Positions 53,518 through 62,301 are shown, counted from the stretch's first letter. The stretch: DNA of 64,000 nucleotides from Flavobacteriales bacterium (GCA_020635515.1 JACJZS010000003.1:222728-286727), one strand, 5' to 3'. Numbers and translations are program-made. Notes: generated from the sequence alone by a model not told the origin.

Positions 53518-54612
53518 TTAAAAATAATTTACTGGATTGGTATTTTCTTTAGAAATATGAAGTGCAAAAATACTATTTTTTTTCATTAAATAATCATAAA
53601 TCAGATTTTTTGTAAACTGCTCTGATTCATAATGTCCTATATCCATTAAAACAATTTTGTTTTCAGCTCGAAAAAAGTCATGGTATTTTAAATCCGCAGT
53701 AATATAAACATCAGCATTGGCATGTATTGCATTAGAAATAGCAAAACTTCCTGAACCACCTAGAACCGCTATTTTTTTTACTTTTTTATTCAATAATTTA
53801 GAATGTCTTATACATTTCGTTGGAAGGTGTTTTTTTACATATTCCAAGAATTGAGATTCTGATAATTCTCGTTCCAACTCTCCTACTCTTCCTATTCCTA
53901 CCTCTTGGTTTTGATTCTCTAATCTAAAAATATCATACGCAACTTCTTCGTATGGATGAGATTCCATTAATGCAGATATAATTTTGTTTTTTAAGTAATC
54001 TTCAAAAATAACGTTTAAACAAATCTCTGCTACGTTTTCTCTTTGATGTTTCTTACCTATAAAAGGGTTTGCTTTTTCTTTTGGATTAAACGTTCCTGTT
54101 CCTTCGTATGAAAAAGAACATTCAGAATAGTTCCCTATATTCCCCGCACCTGAATCAAATAATTTCTCTTTTACCTTTTCTATATGAGTTTTGGGGACGT
54201 AAGTTGAGAGTTTTAGTATTTGTTTCTCTTTTGGGATAAATATTTTCTGATTAATTAACTGCAATCGATTGCATATTTCATAATTAACTCCAGTAGAAGA
54301 ATTGTCTAAATTGGTATGAATTGCAATAATTGATATATCATTTTTAATTGCTTTTAAAACTATCTTCTCTACATAATTCTTTCCTGTAATTGACTTTAAA
54401 CCAGAAAAAATAATCGGATGAAACGTAACTATTACGTTTGCTTTTAAATCAATTGCTTCCTGTATTACTTTTTCTGTACAGTCAAGAGTAATTACAACAC
54501 CAGCAACAGCATCATTTCCGTTTCCTACCAGTAATCCTACATTATCAAAATCTTCTGCATAAGATTTTGGCGACCACTCAAAAAGTAGTTTTTCTAATTC
54601 GAATACATTCAT
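53518..54612 (-). CDS. Nif3-like dinuclear metal-centre protein (GTP cyclohydrolase I type 2 family)
   Basis: 364 residues: FDNVGLLVGNG near 22, VVITLDCTEKVIQEA, NVIVTFHPIIF (His ligand), IAIHTNLDNSSTGVNY, an inserted CutA-like middle domain (about 130-230), then AVLGGSGSF, DVYITADLKYHDFF and DIGHYESEQF (metal ligands). Forms toroidal hexamers in homologues; the substrate is uncertain. A possible -7 box (54617-54624) lies almost at the start codon. Confidence 0.93.
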   Translation of the reverse strand: MNVFELEKLLFEWSPKSYAEDFDNVGLLVGNGNDAVAGVVITLDCTEKVIQEAIDLKANVIVTFHPIIFSGLKSITGKNYVEKIVLKAIKNDISIIAIHTNLDNSSTGVNYEICNRLQLINQKIFIPKEKQILKLSTYVPKTHIEKVKEKLFDSGAGNIGNYSECSFSYEGTGTFNPKEKANPFIGKKHQRENVAEICLNVIFEDYLKNKIISALMESHPYEEVAYDIFRLENQNQEVGIGRVGELERELSESQFLEYVKKHLPTKCIRHSKLLNKKVKKIAVLGGSGSFAISNAIHANADVYITADLKYHDFFRAENKIVLMDIGHYESEQFTKNLIYDYLMKKNSIFALHISKENTNPVNYF

Positions 54613-54627
54613 AGTTCAAAAATAAAA

Positions 54628-54652
54628 AAAGTGCTGAAAAAATCAGCACTTT
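54628..54652 (-). terminator. Terminator after the fused prolyl isomerase gene
   Basis: AAAGTGCTGA and TCAGCACTTT arms around AAAAA, followed on the minus strand by a T-rich run. Confidence 0.8.
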
Positions 54653-54672
54653 GCAACTTCTTTTATTTAATG

Positions 54673-55716
54673 TTACTTCACTTTTACTAACTCTACGTCA
54701 AAAATCAAGTGTGCATTAGGAGGAATTACACCACCTGCACCTCTAGCACCGTAAGCTAAATGTGGCGGAATTAAAAGTTTTGCTTTTCCACCTTCTTTAA
54801 GTAACGCAATTCCTTCGTCCCAACCAGGGATTACACGTCCTGCACCTAATGGAAATTCAATTGGTTGATTTCTATTATAAGAGGAATCAAATACAGTTCC
54901 GTCTGTTAACATTCCTGTATAATGCACTGCTACTGTTTTTCCTTTTTCTGCTTGAGTTCCTGTACCATTTGCAAGAATTTTGTACATCAATCCTGTAGGA
55001 GAAGTGGTCATTCCTGCTTTTAATTCTGTCAACTTTTTCTCTGCTTCTTCTTTTGCTTTCTTTTCCTTTTCTACTTGAGCTTGTTTTGCTTTTTCGAAAG
55101 CTTCAGCTCCATCGTACTTTTTATATTCTTTTCCTTTTCTTTTTATGGTAAGTTTAATGATTTTAATGTCTTCTACAGGTTTGTCATTAGCTCCTGTTTT
55201 TACATTCGCCAAACTATCTACCACTTGTATACCTTCTATTACTTTACCAAAAATAGTATGTCTTCCATCTAACCATGGAGTTGGAACTTCCGTAATAAAA
55301 AACTGGCTTCCATTGGTATTAGGACCTGAATTTGCCATTGAAAGCATTCCTTTGCTATCGTGTTTTAACTCATTTTTTTCATCTGCAAATTTATAACCAG
55401 GACCTCCCATTCCTGTACCAGTAGGATCTCCTCCTTGAATCATAAAATCTTTTATAATTCTATGAAAGATTAATCCGTCATAAAAAGGTTTTCCTTTTTC
55501 TTTTGCGGTATTTTCTATAGTACCTTCTGCCAATCCAACAAAATTTGCAACTGTCATCGGTGCTTCTTTTTCATAAAGTTTTATGAGCATTGTACCTTTT
55601 GAAGTTTCCATTTCGGCATATAAACCATCTTCTAATTTTTTGTCTAATTCTAAATCCACTGCTTTATTATTTATAAATGTTAATAATGTCAATAAACCGC
55701 ATACTATACTTTTCAT
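54673..55716 (-). CDS. Cyclophilin-FKBP fusion peptidyl-prolyl isomerase
   Basis: 347 residues. Signal-like N-terminus (SIVCGLLTLLTFINNKA), cyclophilin domain (about 35-195: FHRIIKDFMIQGGDPTGTG, GMLSMANSGPNTNGSQFFI, HTIFGKVIEG), charged linker (about 195-240), and C-terminal FKBP domain (VAVHYTGMLTDGTVFDSSY, IPGWDEGIALLKEGGKAKLLIP, YGARGAGGVIPPNAHLIFDVEL). Both catalytic cores look intact. Dual-family isomerases of this order are known from Bacteroidota. Probably exported, assisting envelope protein folding. Confidence 0.93.
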   Translation of the reverse strand: MKSIVCGLLTLLTFINNKAVDLELDKKLEDGLYAEMETSKGTMLIKLYEKEAPMTVANFVGLAEGTIENTAKEKGKPFYDGLIFHRIIKDFMIQGGDPTGTGMGGPGYKFADEKNELKHDSKGMLSMANSGPNTNGSQFFITEVPTPWLDGRHTIFGKVIEGIQVVDSLANVKTGANDKPVEDIKIIKLTIKRKGKEYKKYDGAEAFEKAKQAQVEKEKKAKEEAEKKLTELKAGMTTSPTGLMYKILANGTGTQAEKGKTVAVHYTGMLTDGTVFDSSYNRNQPIEFPLGAGRVIPGWDEGIALLKEGGKAKLLIPPHLAYGARGAGGVIPPNAHLIFDVELVKVK

Positions 55717-55761
55717 ATATTTTATTTTTTGGTAACTAGGTCAAAGAGTATGCCACAAATT

Positions 55762-56184
55762 TTATAAATCAAATACAACTCCTAATGCTCCATGCGAACC
55801 AACCTCTACATAAGCACCTACTTTATCTGTAAAGAAATATCTAAATCCTAACCTTGCACCTAGACCTATTCCATCTCCTGAAAATCCCACATCTATACCT
55901 GGATACAAATCTATGTTATCATTAAATTCTAATAATTCTCCTAAATGAAAATTAGTTCTTCCGTAAAGAAAAAAGTCTTCATCTCCAGAAAAATAAAAAT
56001 CCGTACCTGCACCAAAAGAGAACCAATTATTTACTCCATAATCAAAAGTTCCTGTAATTCCTGTTCCATAACCAAATGCTCTGAATCCTACTTGAACTTT
56101 TTTGTCTCCTTTACTTACTTGTGCTTGACCAAATGCTGAATTAATCCCTAAAAACAACACCGCTAATACTAATGCTTTTTTCAT
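55762..56184 (-). CDS. Small outer-membrane/periplasmic beta protein, copy 1 (DUF6646-like)
   Basis: 140 residues from ATG 56184: signal peptide ALVLAVLFLGINSAFG, then VSKGDKKVQVGFRAFGYGTGI, NWFSFGAGTDFYFSGDEDFF, YGRTNFHLGELLEF, GARLGFRYFFTDKVGAYVEV. The alternating pattern and C-terminal aromatic-like end suggest a small beta barrel. A longer start at 56253 is rejected because the -7 box (56251-56258) overlaps it. Paralogue of 56330-56758. Confidence 0.8.
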   Translation of the reverse strand: MKKALVLAVLFLGINSAFGQAQVSKGDKKVQVGFRAFGYGTGITGTFDYGVNNWFSFGAGTDFYFSGDEDFFLYGRTNFHLGELLEFNDNIDLYPGIDVGFSGDGIGLGARLGFRYFFTDKVGAYVEVGSHGALGVVFDL

Positions 56185-56250
56185 AATATATCTAAATTTA
56201 ATATTTATCGTTTTCTTTTTCTCGCTTGCACTTCTTGTTTTCGTGCGTCG

Positions 56251-56258
56251 CAAACTTA
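56251..56258 (-). promoter_or_regulatory. -7 box for surface-protein copy 1
   Basis: CAAACTTA on the plus strand is TAAGTTTG toward the gene, leaving a leader of about 60 bases before ATG 56184. Confidence 0.45.
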
Positions 56259-56329
56259 CGATATAATAATTTAAATTTAAATCTATTTTTTTGATTTTTC
56301 TACTCTGTAAACAATATGCTCTATTATAA

Positions 56330-56758
56330 TTATAGATTAACTACAACACCTACTGCTCCATGAGAGCCTACCTCTATATAAGCTCCGAGCTTTTCACTAA
56401 AGAAGTAACGAAACCCTAAGCGAAATCCTATTCCGACTCCTTCCGTTTTTATCCCTAAATCAATCCCTGGATAAAGATCCATATTATCATCTAAATAAAG
56501 TAATTCGCCAAGATGAAAATTAGTTCTTCCATAAAGAAAAAAGCTGGCTTTGTGTTCTTCTGAAAAATAAAAATCTGCTCCTCCACCTAGAGAGAACCAG
56601 TCGTTCATACCATAATCGTAGTTTGCCACGACTCCGTAACCTATACCAAAAACCCGAAAACCTCCTTGAAATTTACTATCTCCTCTTTGTATTTGTGCTT
56701 GAGAATAGGATTCTGTAAATGCAAATACGACTACTAAAATCAGTATTACTTTTTTCAT
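56330..56758 (-). CDS. Small outer-membrane/periplasmic beta protein, copy 2 (DUF6646-like)
   Basis: 142 residues with a signal peptide (VILILVVVFAFTESYS) and the same layout as copy 1: IQRGDSKFQGGFRVFGIGYG, DWFSLGGGADFYFSEE, FFLYGRTNFHLGELLYLDDN, GFRLGFRYFFSEKLGAYIEVGSHGAVG. Clearly a tandem duplicate. A 13-bp inverted repeat starts two bases upstream of its ATG. Confidence 0.8.
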   Translation of the reverse strand: MKKVILILVVVFAFTESYSQAQIQRGDSKFQGGFRVFGIGYGVVANYDYGMNDWFSLGGGADFYFSEEHKASFFLYGRTNFHLGELLYLDDNMDLYPGIDLGIKTEGVGIGFRLGFRYFFSEKLGAYIEVGSHGAVGVVVNL

Positions 56759-56759
56759 A

Positions 56760-56811
56760 ATAAATCTTATTTAAGTTGTTATCTGCACAATTTACATAAA
56801 ATAAGATTTAT
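56760..56811. repeat. 13-bp inverted repeat abutting the start codon of copy 2
   Basis: ATAAATCTTATTT (56760-56772) and AAATAAGATTTAT (56799-56811), 26 bases apart. It could fold in the leader RNA next to the ATG, or end the upstream transcript; it is AT-rich, so folding would be weak. Confidence 0.45.
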
Positions 56812-56821
56812 ATAAAATAAT

Positions 56822-57283
56822 CTAGTCTAAATATGTTTTCGCCCAGCTATCTTTTATTTTTATTTTAAATCTATTTAAAAATTCTTTTTGATTAGATACT
56901 GAGATATCGTATATGTAGTCTTCTGCCGTAAGCTGTTTTTTTTGAATTAATTTTTTAAACTCTGGTAATAACTTTGTCTGAATTCCTTCTTTATTTTCAT
57001 ACGAAATAAACATACGATTCAACAATCCCGTTTTTAAATTGGACTCTATTTTTTTAATTATTTGCGTCATCGCATCTATAGAACAACCCGAAGCTTTTTC
57101 TTTAGATTCATCTGCATATACTTTTATAAATCTATCTTCTATAATTTCGTAACCTGCATATAACTTTGCTCCATGAGCTGTCCAATTTTTAATAAATTCA
57201 TCTAACGCTATCTGAATCAGCTCTAGTTGACTTTTCTCTATTGTTTTATTGGACTGAAAAATCCAAACTTTAATTTCCTCCAT
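56822..57283 (-). CDS. Conserved Bacteroidota protein (often labelled ABC transporter ATPase)
   Basis: 153 residues, soluble, no Walker motif. Landmarks: VWIFQSNKTI, FIKNWTAHGAKLYAGYEII, RFIKVYADESKEKASGCSID (the A-S-G-C-S-I-D string is the family hallmark) and RMFISYENKE. Homologues are frequently mis-named ATPase although no nucleotide-binding loop exists. The invariant Cys may be functional. Function unknown. Confidence 0.75.
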   Translation of the reverse strand: MEEIKVWIFQSNKTIEKSQLELIQIALDEFIKNWTAHGAKLYAGYEIIEDRFIKVYADESKEKASGCSIDAMTQIIKKIESNLKTGLLNRMFISYENKEGIQTKLLPEFKKLIQKKQLTAEDYIYDISVSNQKEFLNRFKIKIKDSWAKTYLD

Positions 57284-57316
57284 AACTATTTCTGTATCAT
57301 CTTATCCAAATTTCAC

Positions 57317-57350
57317 TTTATCGAAAAAATAAGCTATTTTATCGAAAAAA
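57317..57350. repeat. Direct repeat TTTATCGAAAAAA with 21-bp period
   Basis: Identical 13-mers at 57317-57329 and 57338-57350, offset by 21 bases (two helical turns), upstream of the 57283 gene and beyond the yidC terminator. Possible tandem binding site for a regulator. Confidence 0.4.
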
Positions 57351-57420
57351 CAAAAAAACTCTGATAATCGTGCATATCTTTGAATCAACATAAAAAACAA
57401 TATATATAACTATTCCTTAG

Positions 57421-57450
57421 AAAAACCACCACACTTGTGTGATGGTTTTT
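57421..57450 (-). terminator. Terminator after yidC
   Basis: AAACCACCACAC pairs with GTGTGATGGTTT (one mismatch) with A- and T-runs at the edges. Confidence 0.75.
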
Positions 57451-57452
57451 TT

Positions 57453-59261
57453 TTATTTTTTTCCTTGTTGTTGAAGTTTTTGTTGCTCTTGAGCTTTTTC
57501 CATCATTTCTTGCATTCTAGCTTGCCATTTACCTTTCTTTTTAGGTTTTGCTTTATTCGCCTGCATTTTCTGATGAATTTTCTTTTCATCAATCAAAAAA
57601 TTCTTAATGAATAAAATAATAATGATGTTAATTGCATTTGAAACAAAATAATACCAAGACAAACCTGATGCTAATGAATTAAGAATAAAAATAAACATCA
57701 GTGGCATTATGTACATCATTACTCTCATATCTGGCATTCCTTCTTGCGTTGGTTGTTGCATATTGCTGGCAGTCATTCTTGTGTAAATAAGTAGTACAGC
57801 ACAATACATAATTGTAAACAAACTTACATGATCTCCATAAAAAGGAATATTAAACGGAAGAGTTGTTATGGAATCATACGCAGTTAAATCATCTGCCCAA
57901 AGAAAGCTTTTTCCTCGTAAATCAAATACGTTGGGAAAGAATCGGTACAAGGAGATAAAAATTGGCATCTGCAATAATGCAGGAAGACAACCTGCCATAG
58001 GATTTACGCCTGCTTTCCTATACAATTCCATGGTAGCTTGTTGCTTCTTTAGAGCATCTGCATTTTTATTTTTTTCATTTAATTCCTCTAGCTCTGGCTT
58101 TAAAACTCGCATCATCGCACTTTGTAAATGCTGTTTGTACATGATAGGAGAAGTAATGAGTTTTACTATGATTGTCATTAAAAATATAATCCAACCTGCA
58201 GCAATACCTGCACTACCGATGGTTTTATACATCCACAAAAAGAATATATTTAACCAACCAAAAATTCCCCAACCAAATGGAATTAAATCTTCAAAATTCT
58301 TACCGTAAGACTTTAATAAATCTCTTTTTAAAGGAACAAAATACCACGTATACTCCTCCTTTACGTCATTTTGAAAAGCAACTTCTGAAGTATATGAAAA
58401 ATCCTTGATAAATTCTGAATTTTCATCTTTTATTACCTCGGGAGTTCCTTTTGTATTTACAAGTTTGTTTTTAGGTTCTAAAACAGTAGCAAAAAATTGT
58501 TGTTTAATTGCTATCCAATCAATTTTTTCTTCTTCTTCAAAACTTTTACTTTGCCAATAATCATCTTTTGCAAAATTTTCATACGAATAATTAAATTCGG
58601 TATAGGTATTTTCTTGACTTCTACCTTTTTCTAATGCAAATGCTTTTTGATGATGATTTAACGTAATTAAATTATCATTTGTAATTTTATATAAATTACT
58701 GGTTTGCACTTCAAAATCAAGAGAATAATCTTTTTTTAATGTATATACATAATTGATTGTTGCATCTGCAATTCGTGTAGTAAATGTAATCTTATTGGGA
58801 GAATCTTGATTTGCCGAGAAGTATAAATTTCGTGTATCTACTAACTTTCCTTCTTTTGTTTTGAAAGTATACCCAAAACTTGCACTATTACCTTTAATTA
58901 AAAAGAGTTCTTTATGATGATCTTTACCTTCTTTACTGTACGCATTAAACTCTTTTAGCTTTACTTCTTTTAATTGTCCTCCTAATGAAGTGAATTTAAG
59001 CTCTAGTTTTTCATTTTCGAAAGAATATAACTGCTCAGCTTGATTGTTACTATCAACTGTCGCAGAATCTTGAAGTTGAACTTTTGCTGTTTGATTTTCT
59101 TCTTCGCTCTGAATGGAGTTTTGTTTAGTTTGTGATGTGTTTATTTGCTCGGATTCTTCTGATTTATTATAGTAATTATACGTAGAAAAACCGATTAAAA
59201 TTAATCCAATTAAAATGAAACCTATGAGTGTGTTACTATCAAATTTTCTTTCCTGTTGCAT
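57453..59261 (-). CDS. yidC: Membrane protein insertase YidC
   Basis: 602 residues: N-terminal membrane helix (TLIGFILIGLILIGFST), large periplasmic domain (about 50-340), then the conserved 60K/YidC core with five helices (IGSAGIAAGWIIFLMTIIVKL, MYKQHLQSAMMRVLKPEL, GVNPMAGCLPALLQMPIFISL). Inserts proteins into the inner membrane with or without Sec. Its first 23 bases overlap the pyrG end. Confidence 0.96.
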   Translation of the reverse strand: MQQERKFDSNTLIGFILIGLILIGFSTYNYYNKSEESEQINTSQTKQNSIQSEEENQTAKVQLQDSATVDSNNQAEQLYSFENEKLELKFTSLGGQLKEVKLKEFNAYSKEGKDHHKELFLIKGNSASFGYTFKTKEGKLVDTRNLYFSANQDSPNKITFTTRIADATINYVYTLKKDYSLDFEVQTSNLYKITNDNLITLNHHQKAFALEKGRSQENTYTEFNYSYENFAKDDYWQSKSFEEEEKIDWIAIKQQFFATVLEPKNKLVNTKGTPEVIKDENSEFIKDFSYTSEVAFQNDVKEEYTWYFVPLKRDLLKSYGKNFEDLIPFGWGIFGWLNIFFLWMYKTIGSAGIAAGWIIFLMTIIVKLITSPIMYKQHLQSAMMRVLKPELEELNEKNKNADALKKQQATMELYRKAGVNPMAGCLPALLQMPIFISLYRFFPNVFDLRGKSFLWADDLTAYDSITTLPFNIPFYGDHVSLFTIMYCAVLLIYTRMTASNMQQPTQEGMPDMRVMMYIMPLMFIFILNSLASGLSWYYFVSNAINIIIILFIKNFLIDEKKIHQKMQANKAKPKKKGKWQARMQEMMEKAQEQQKLQQQGKK

Positions 59262-60885
59262 TTTCTAACTGATTTGAAGTTTTGTGATTAATTGTAGCTT
59301 CTACAAAAGCCTTAAATAAAGGATGTGGATTTTCTACGGTTGATTTATACTCAGGGTGGAACTGAACTCCAATATAAAAATGATGATTTTTACTTTCTAA
59401 TATTTCTACAAGACCTGTGTCTGGATTTATTCCCGAAGCAATCATTCCATTCTCTTCGAACTGACCTAAATATTCGTTATTAAACTCATATCTATGTCTG
59501 TGTCTTTCTTGAATTTCAGATTTTTCATAAATGGATTTTATACTTGTATTTTCTTTTAATTCGCAAGTCCAACTTCCTAGACGCATCGTTCCACCTTTTT
59601 CTGTAACTCCTTTTTGTTGTTCCATGATACTAATTACAGGATGTTCTGTCTGCGTGTTTACTTCTGTACTTTCAGCTTTTTCGTATCCAAGAATATTTCT
59701 AGCAAATTCTATTGCCATTGTTTGCATTCCAAGACAAATCCCTAACGTTGGAATATTATTTTCTCTACAATACTGAGCAGCTAACACTTTTCCTTCTATA
59801 CCTCTATCTCCAAAACCAGGAGCAATTAGTATTCCGTCTAATCCTTTAAACGTTTCTTCTATGTTTTCTTTGGTAAGTTCTCCAGAATAAATCCATCTAA
59901 TATCTACTTTGGCATCTAAATAAGCTCCTGCATGGATAAAAGATTCTGCAATAGACAAATAGGAATCTTGTAACGAAACATATTTCCCTACCAAACCTAT
60001 TTCTATGTGATTTTTAGGATTTTTATGTCTTTCCAAAAAGTAATTCCATTTAGTTAAATCAACTTCAGGATAAAGATCTATACCAAGCTCTCTAAGTACT
60101 ACTTGATCTAATTTTTGTTTCAGTAAAACTTTTGGAACCTCGTAAATTGTACTTAAATCTTTACATTCAATTACATTTTCATTTTTTAAGTTACAAAATA
60201 ATGCCAACTTTTCTCTAATGCTTTTTGATATATCGTGTTCTGTTCTACAAACCAATACATTCGCCTGAACTCCACTTTCCATAAGCAAACGAACCGAGTG
60301 TTGAGATGGTTTTGTTTTTAATTCTCCACTAGAAGCTAAATACGGAACTAAAGTTAAATGAATAATCATTGAATTTTTCTCACCTAATTCCCAACGTAAC
60401 TGCCTTACTGCTTCTATAAAAGGAAGAGATTCTATATCTCCTACAGTTCCTCCTATTTCGGTAATTATAATATCATAATCTCCTGACTTTCCTATAATTT
60501 GAATTCTTCTCTTTATCTCATTGGTAATATGAGGAATAACTTGAACAGTTTTTCCTAAAAAATCACCTCTTCTCTCCTTATTGATTACGGTTTGGTAAAT
60601 TTTTCCTGTAGTAACGTTGTTGTCTTTGCTCGTAGGAATATTTAAGAACCGTTCGTAATGCCCCAAATCTAAATCAGTTTCTGCACCATCGTCGGTAACA
60701 TAACACTCTCCATGTTCGTATGGATTTAAGGTTCCTGGATCGATGTTTATATATGGATCTAATTTCTGAATTGTAACTCTATATCCTCTTGACTTTAATA
60801 ATAATCCGAGCGAAGCGGAAACAATTCCTTTTCCTAAAGATGAAGTAACTCCTCCTGTAACGAAAATATGTTTTGGTAATTTCAT
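59239..60885 (-). CDS. pyrG: CTP synthase
   Basis: Aminates UTP to CTP. 548 residues: synthetase domain with FVTGGVTSSLGKGIVSAS and DPYINIDPGTLNPYEHGECYV (1-270), then the class I glutamine amidotransferase domain with GICLGMQ (catalytic Cys) near 390 and VQFHPEYKS (His/Glu) near 520. Full length. Preceded by a promoter match (60921-60953). Confidence 0.97.
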   Translation of the reverse strand: MKLPKHIFVTGGVTSSLGKGIVSASLGLLLKSRGYRVTIQKLDPYINIDPGTLNPYEHGECYVTDDGAETDLDLGHYERFLNIPTSKDNNVTTGKIYQTVINKERRGDFLGKTVQVIPHITNEIKRRIQIIGKSGDYDIIITEIGGTVGDIESLPFIEAVRQLRWELGEKNSMIIHLTLVPYLASSGELKTKPSQHSVRLLMESGVQANVLVCRTEHDISKSIREKLALFCNLKNENVIECKDLSTIYEVPKVLLKQKLDQVVLRELGIDLYPEVDLTKWNYFLERHKNPKNHIEIGLVGKYVSLQDSYLSIAESFIHAGAYLDAKVDIRWIYSGELTKENIEETFKGLDGILIAPGFGDRGIEGKVLAAQYCRENNIPTLGICLGMQTMAIEFARNILGYEKAESTEVNTQTEHPVISIMEQQKGVTEKGGTMRLGSWTCELKENTSIKSIYEKSEIQERHRHRYEFNNEYLGQFEENGMIASGINPDTGLVEILESKNHHFYIGVQFHPEYKSTVENPHPLFKAFVEATINHKTSNQLENATGKKI

Positions 60886-60920
60886 GCTAAATTATAGATT
60901 GGAATTTTTTAATTCGCCTG

Positions 60921-60953
60921 CAAAGTTACTATTTTTTTATTAGTCTTTACCAA
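60921..60953 (-). promoter_or_regulatory. Promoter candidate for pyrG-yidC
   Basis: TAACTTTG (complement of 60921-60928) with TTG (complement of 60951-60953) 22 bases upstream. -7 exact, spacing on the long side. Confidence 0.5.
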
Positions 60954-61013
60954 TGATTGATTAGCACTTTTTAAAGAATTATTGTTTTCTAATTTTATAC
61001 TGTAAAAAATAAA

Positions 61014-61040
61014 AAAATCCCAAGGGAAACTTGAGATTTT
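61014..61040 (-). terminator. Terminator after tRNA-Arg
   Basis: AAAATC-c-CAAG and CTTG-a-GATTTT arms around GGAAA, followed by a T run on the minus strand. Confidence 0.65.
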
Positions 61041-61049
61041 ATATCTTTG

Positions 61050-61123
61050 TGACGACGGAAGGAGTCGAACCCTCAACCTTCAGAGCCGTAATCTGACGCT
61101 CTATCCAATTGAGCTACGTCGCC
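61050..61123 (-). tRNA. tRNA-Arg(ACG)
   Basis: Minus strand begins GGCGACGTAGCTCAATTGG and ends in the T-arm GGGTTCGACTCCTTC. The acceptor arms pair over seven positions with one G-U. The anticodon stem TCAGA/TCTGA holds the loop TTACGGC, with the anticodon ACG at the complement of 61087-61089. ACG is normally edited to ICG by TadA to read CGU, CGC and CGA. No CCA is encoded. Confidence 0.95.
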
Positions 61124-61134
61124 ATAAGGGAGTG

Positions 61135-61164
61135 CAAATTTACTCTTTTTATAATTCTAAACAA
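61135..61164 (-). promoter_or_regulatory. Consensus promoter for tRNA-Arg
   Basis: Minus-strand TTG (complement of 61162-61164), 19-base spacer, TAAATTTG (complement of 61135-61142): exact TTG-N19-TANNTTTG just upstream of the tRNA. Confidence 0.75.
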
Positions 61165-61170
61165 AAAATT

Positions 61171-62208
61171 ATGTCTCGTTTTTTAATTTTTATAGTTTTT
61201 ATAATTTTTCATTCATGCACAAAGAAAAAAGAATCATTCAAAAAATCAGATTTAAAGCATTCTGTATCTATACAGTTACAAGAAACCAAAGACTCTACAC
61301 ACATCTATCCCATCTACTCTGATAACGTTTATTTTTCTAAAAATGAACTCCCTATAACCTCTTTTGTTATTGGCTCTTCTTCGTACTACAGCTACTTTGC
61401 TGAATTAAACGCACAAAGTTCTATAAAAGGAGTTCTTTCTGCTCAGAATTTTTACACTGATTACATTAAAAATAATCAAATCCCAGAAGTAGGAAACAAT
61501 CAGTTTTTAGATGTAGAAAAAATAATTCAAATCAATCCTAAATTGTTAATTTTATACCCTAATCCCAATCATATCAATCAAATAAAAATTTTAAAAAAAC
61601 ATGGTATACAAACCCTTTTTCTAGAAGATTACAAAGAAAAAACACCACTCGGAAAATCCGAGTTAATCAAACTTTTTGGAATATTAACAACCAAAAAAGA
61701 AAAAGCAAATCAATCGTTCAATCAAATAGAACGCAACTATACTTCTTGGAAAAATAAAGCATCTCAACAACAAAACAAACCTACTGTTTTTGGAAAAATA
61801 ATGTACGGAGATTTTTGGTTTATGCCACAAGGAGAAAGTTTTTCTGTGCAATATTACCAAGACGCAGGAGGAAATTATTTATGGAAAGAAAAATCAGGAA
61901 CCGAATCCATGCAACTTTCTTTTGAAGAAGTTTTAGGAAAAGCAAAAAATGCAGATTTTTGGCTCGACGCCAGTGATTTAAAATACAAAAACCAACTACT
62001 TCAACAAAATGCTCATTACCAACTTTTTGATGCATTCAAAAACAATCATGTTTACTCAATTTCAAAACAAAAAAAAGAAAACGGAACAAATAATTACTAC
62101 GAATCAGGAAGTTTATATGTTGATTCTGTTCTTATGGATTACATTTCGATTTTACACCCTAAACTTCTCCCTAATTATTCCACAAAATACATTCAGAAGT
62201 TAGAATAA
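61171..62208 (+). CDS. Periplasmic-binding lipoprotein of an iron-siderophore/cobalamin-type ABC importer
   Basis: 345 residues from ATG 61171. The lipobox FIIFHSC follows a hydrophobic signal (SRFLIFIVFIIFHSC), so the mature protein is lipid-anchored. The body has the BtuF/FepB two-lobe wording: SYYSYFAELNAQSSIKGVLS, IIQINPKLLILYPNPN, GIQTLFLEDY, LSFEEVLGKAKNADFWLDAS. The family binds ferric siderophores, haem or vitamin B12; the ligand is not evident. No permease or ATPase gene adjoins it. An upstream in-frame ATG (61132) is rejected because it would spoil the signal peptide and overlap the tRNA promoter. Confidence 0.85.
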   Translation: MSRFLIFIVFIIFHSCTKKKESFKKSDLKHSVSIQLQETKDSTHIYPIYSDNVYFSKNELPITSFVIGSSSYYSYFAELNAQSSIKGVLSAQNFYTDYIKNNQIPEVGNNQFLDVEKIIQINPKLLILYPNPNHINQIKILKKHGIQTLFLEDYKEKTPLGKSELIKLFGILTTKKEKANQSFNQIERNYTSWKNKASQQQNKPTVFGKIMYGDFWFMPQGESFSVQYYQDAGGNYLWKEKSGTESMQLSFEEVLGKAKNADFWLDASDLKYKNQLLQQNAHYQLFDAFKNNHVYSISKQKKENGTNNYYESGSLYVDSVLMDYISILHPKLLPNYSTKYIQKLE

Positions 62209-62301
62209 CACCAAAACTCCATCAATAAAAATAACTTATAATATTAAATTATTTTTTTACTTTATAATTTTTAATTATATATTAGCATCTAATTAGAAAA
62301 A

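Noticed and set aside
56185..56253. Longer start (56253) for the small surface protein
   Set aside because: It overlaps the -7 box and places 23 charged residues before a clear signal peptide.
61132..61170. Longer start (61132) for the binding lipoprotein
   Set aside because: It would put 13 residues before the lipoprotein signal and overlap the tRNA promoter.
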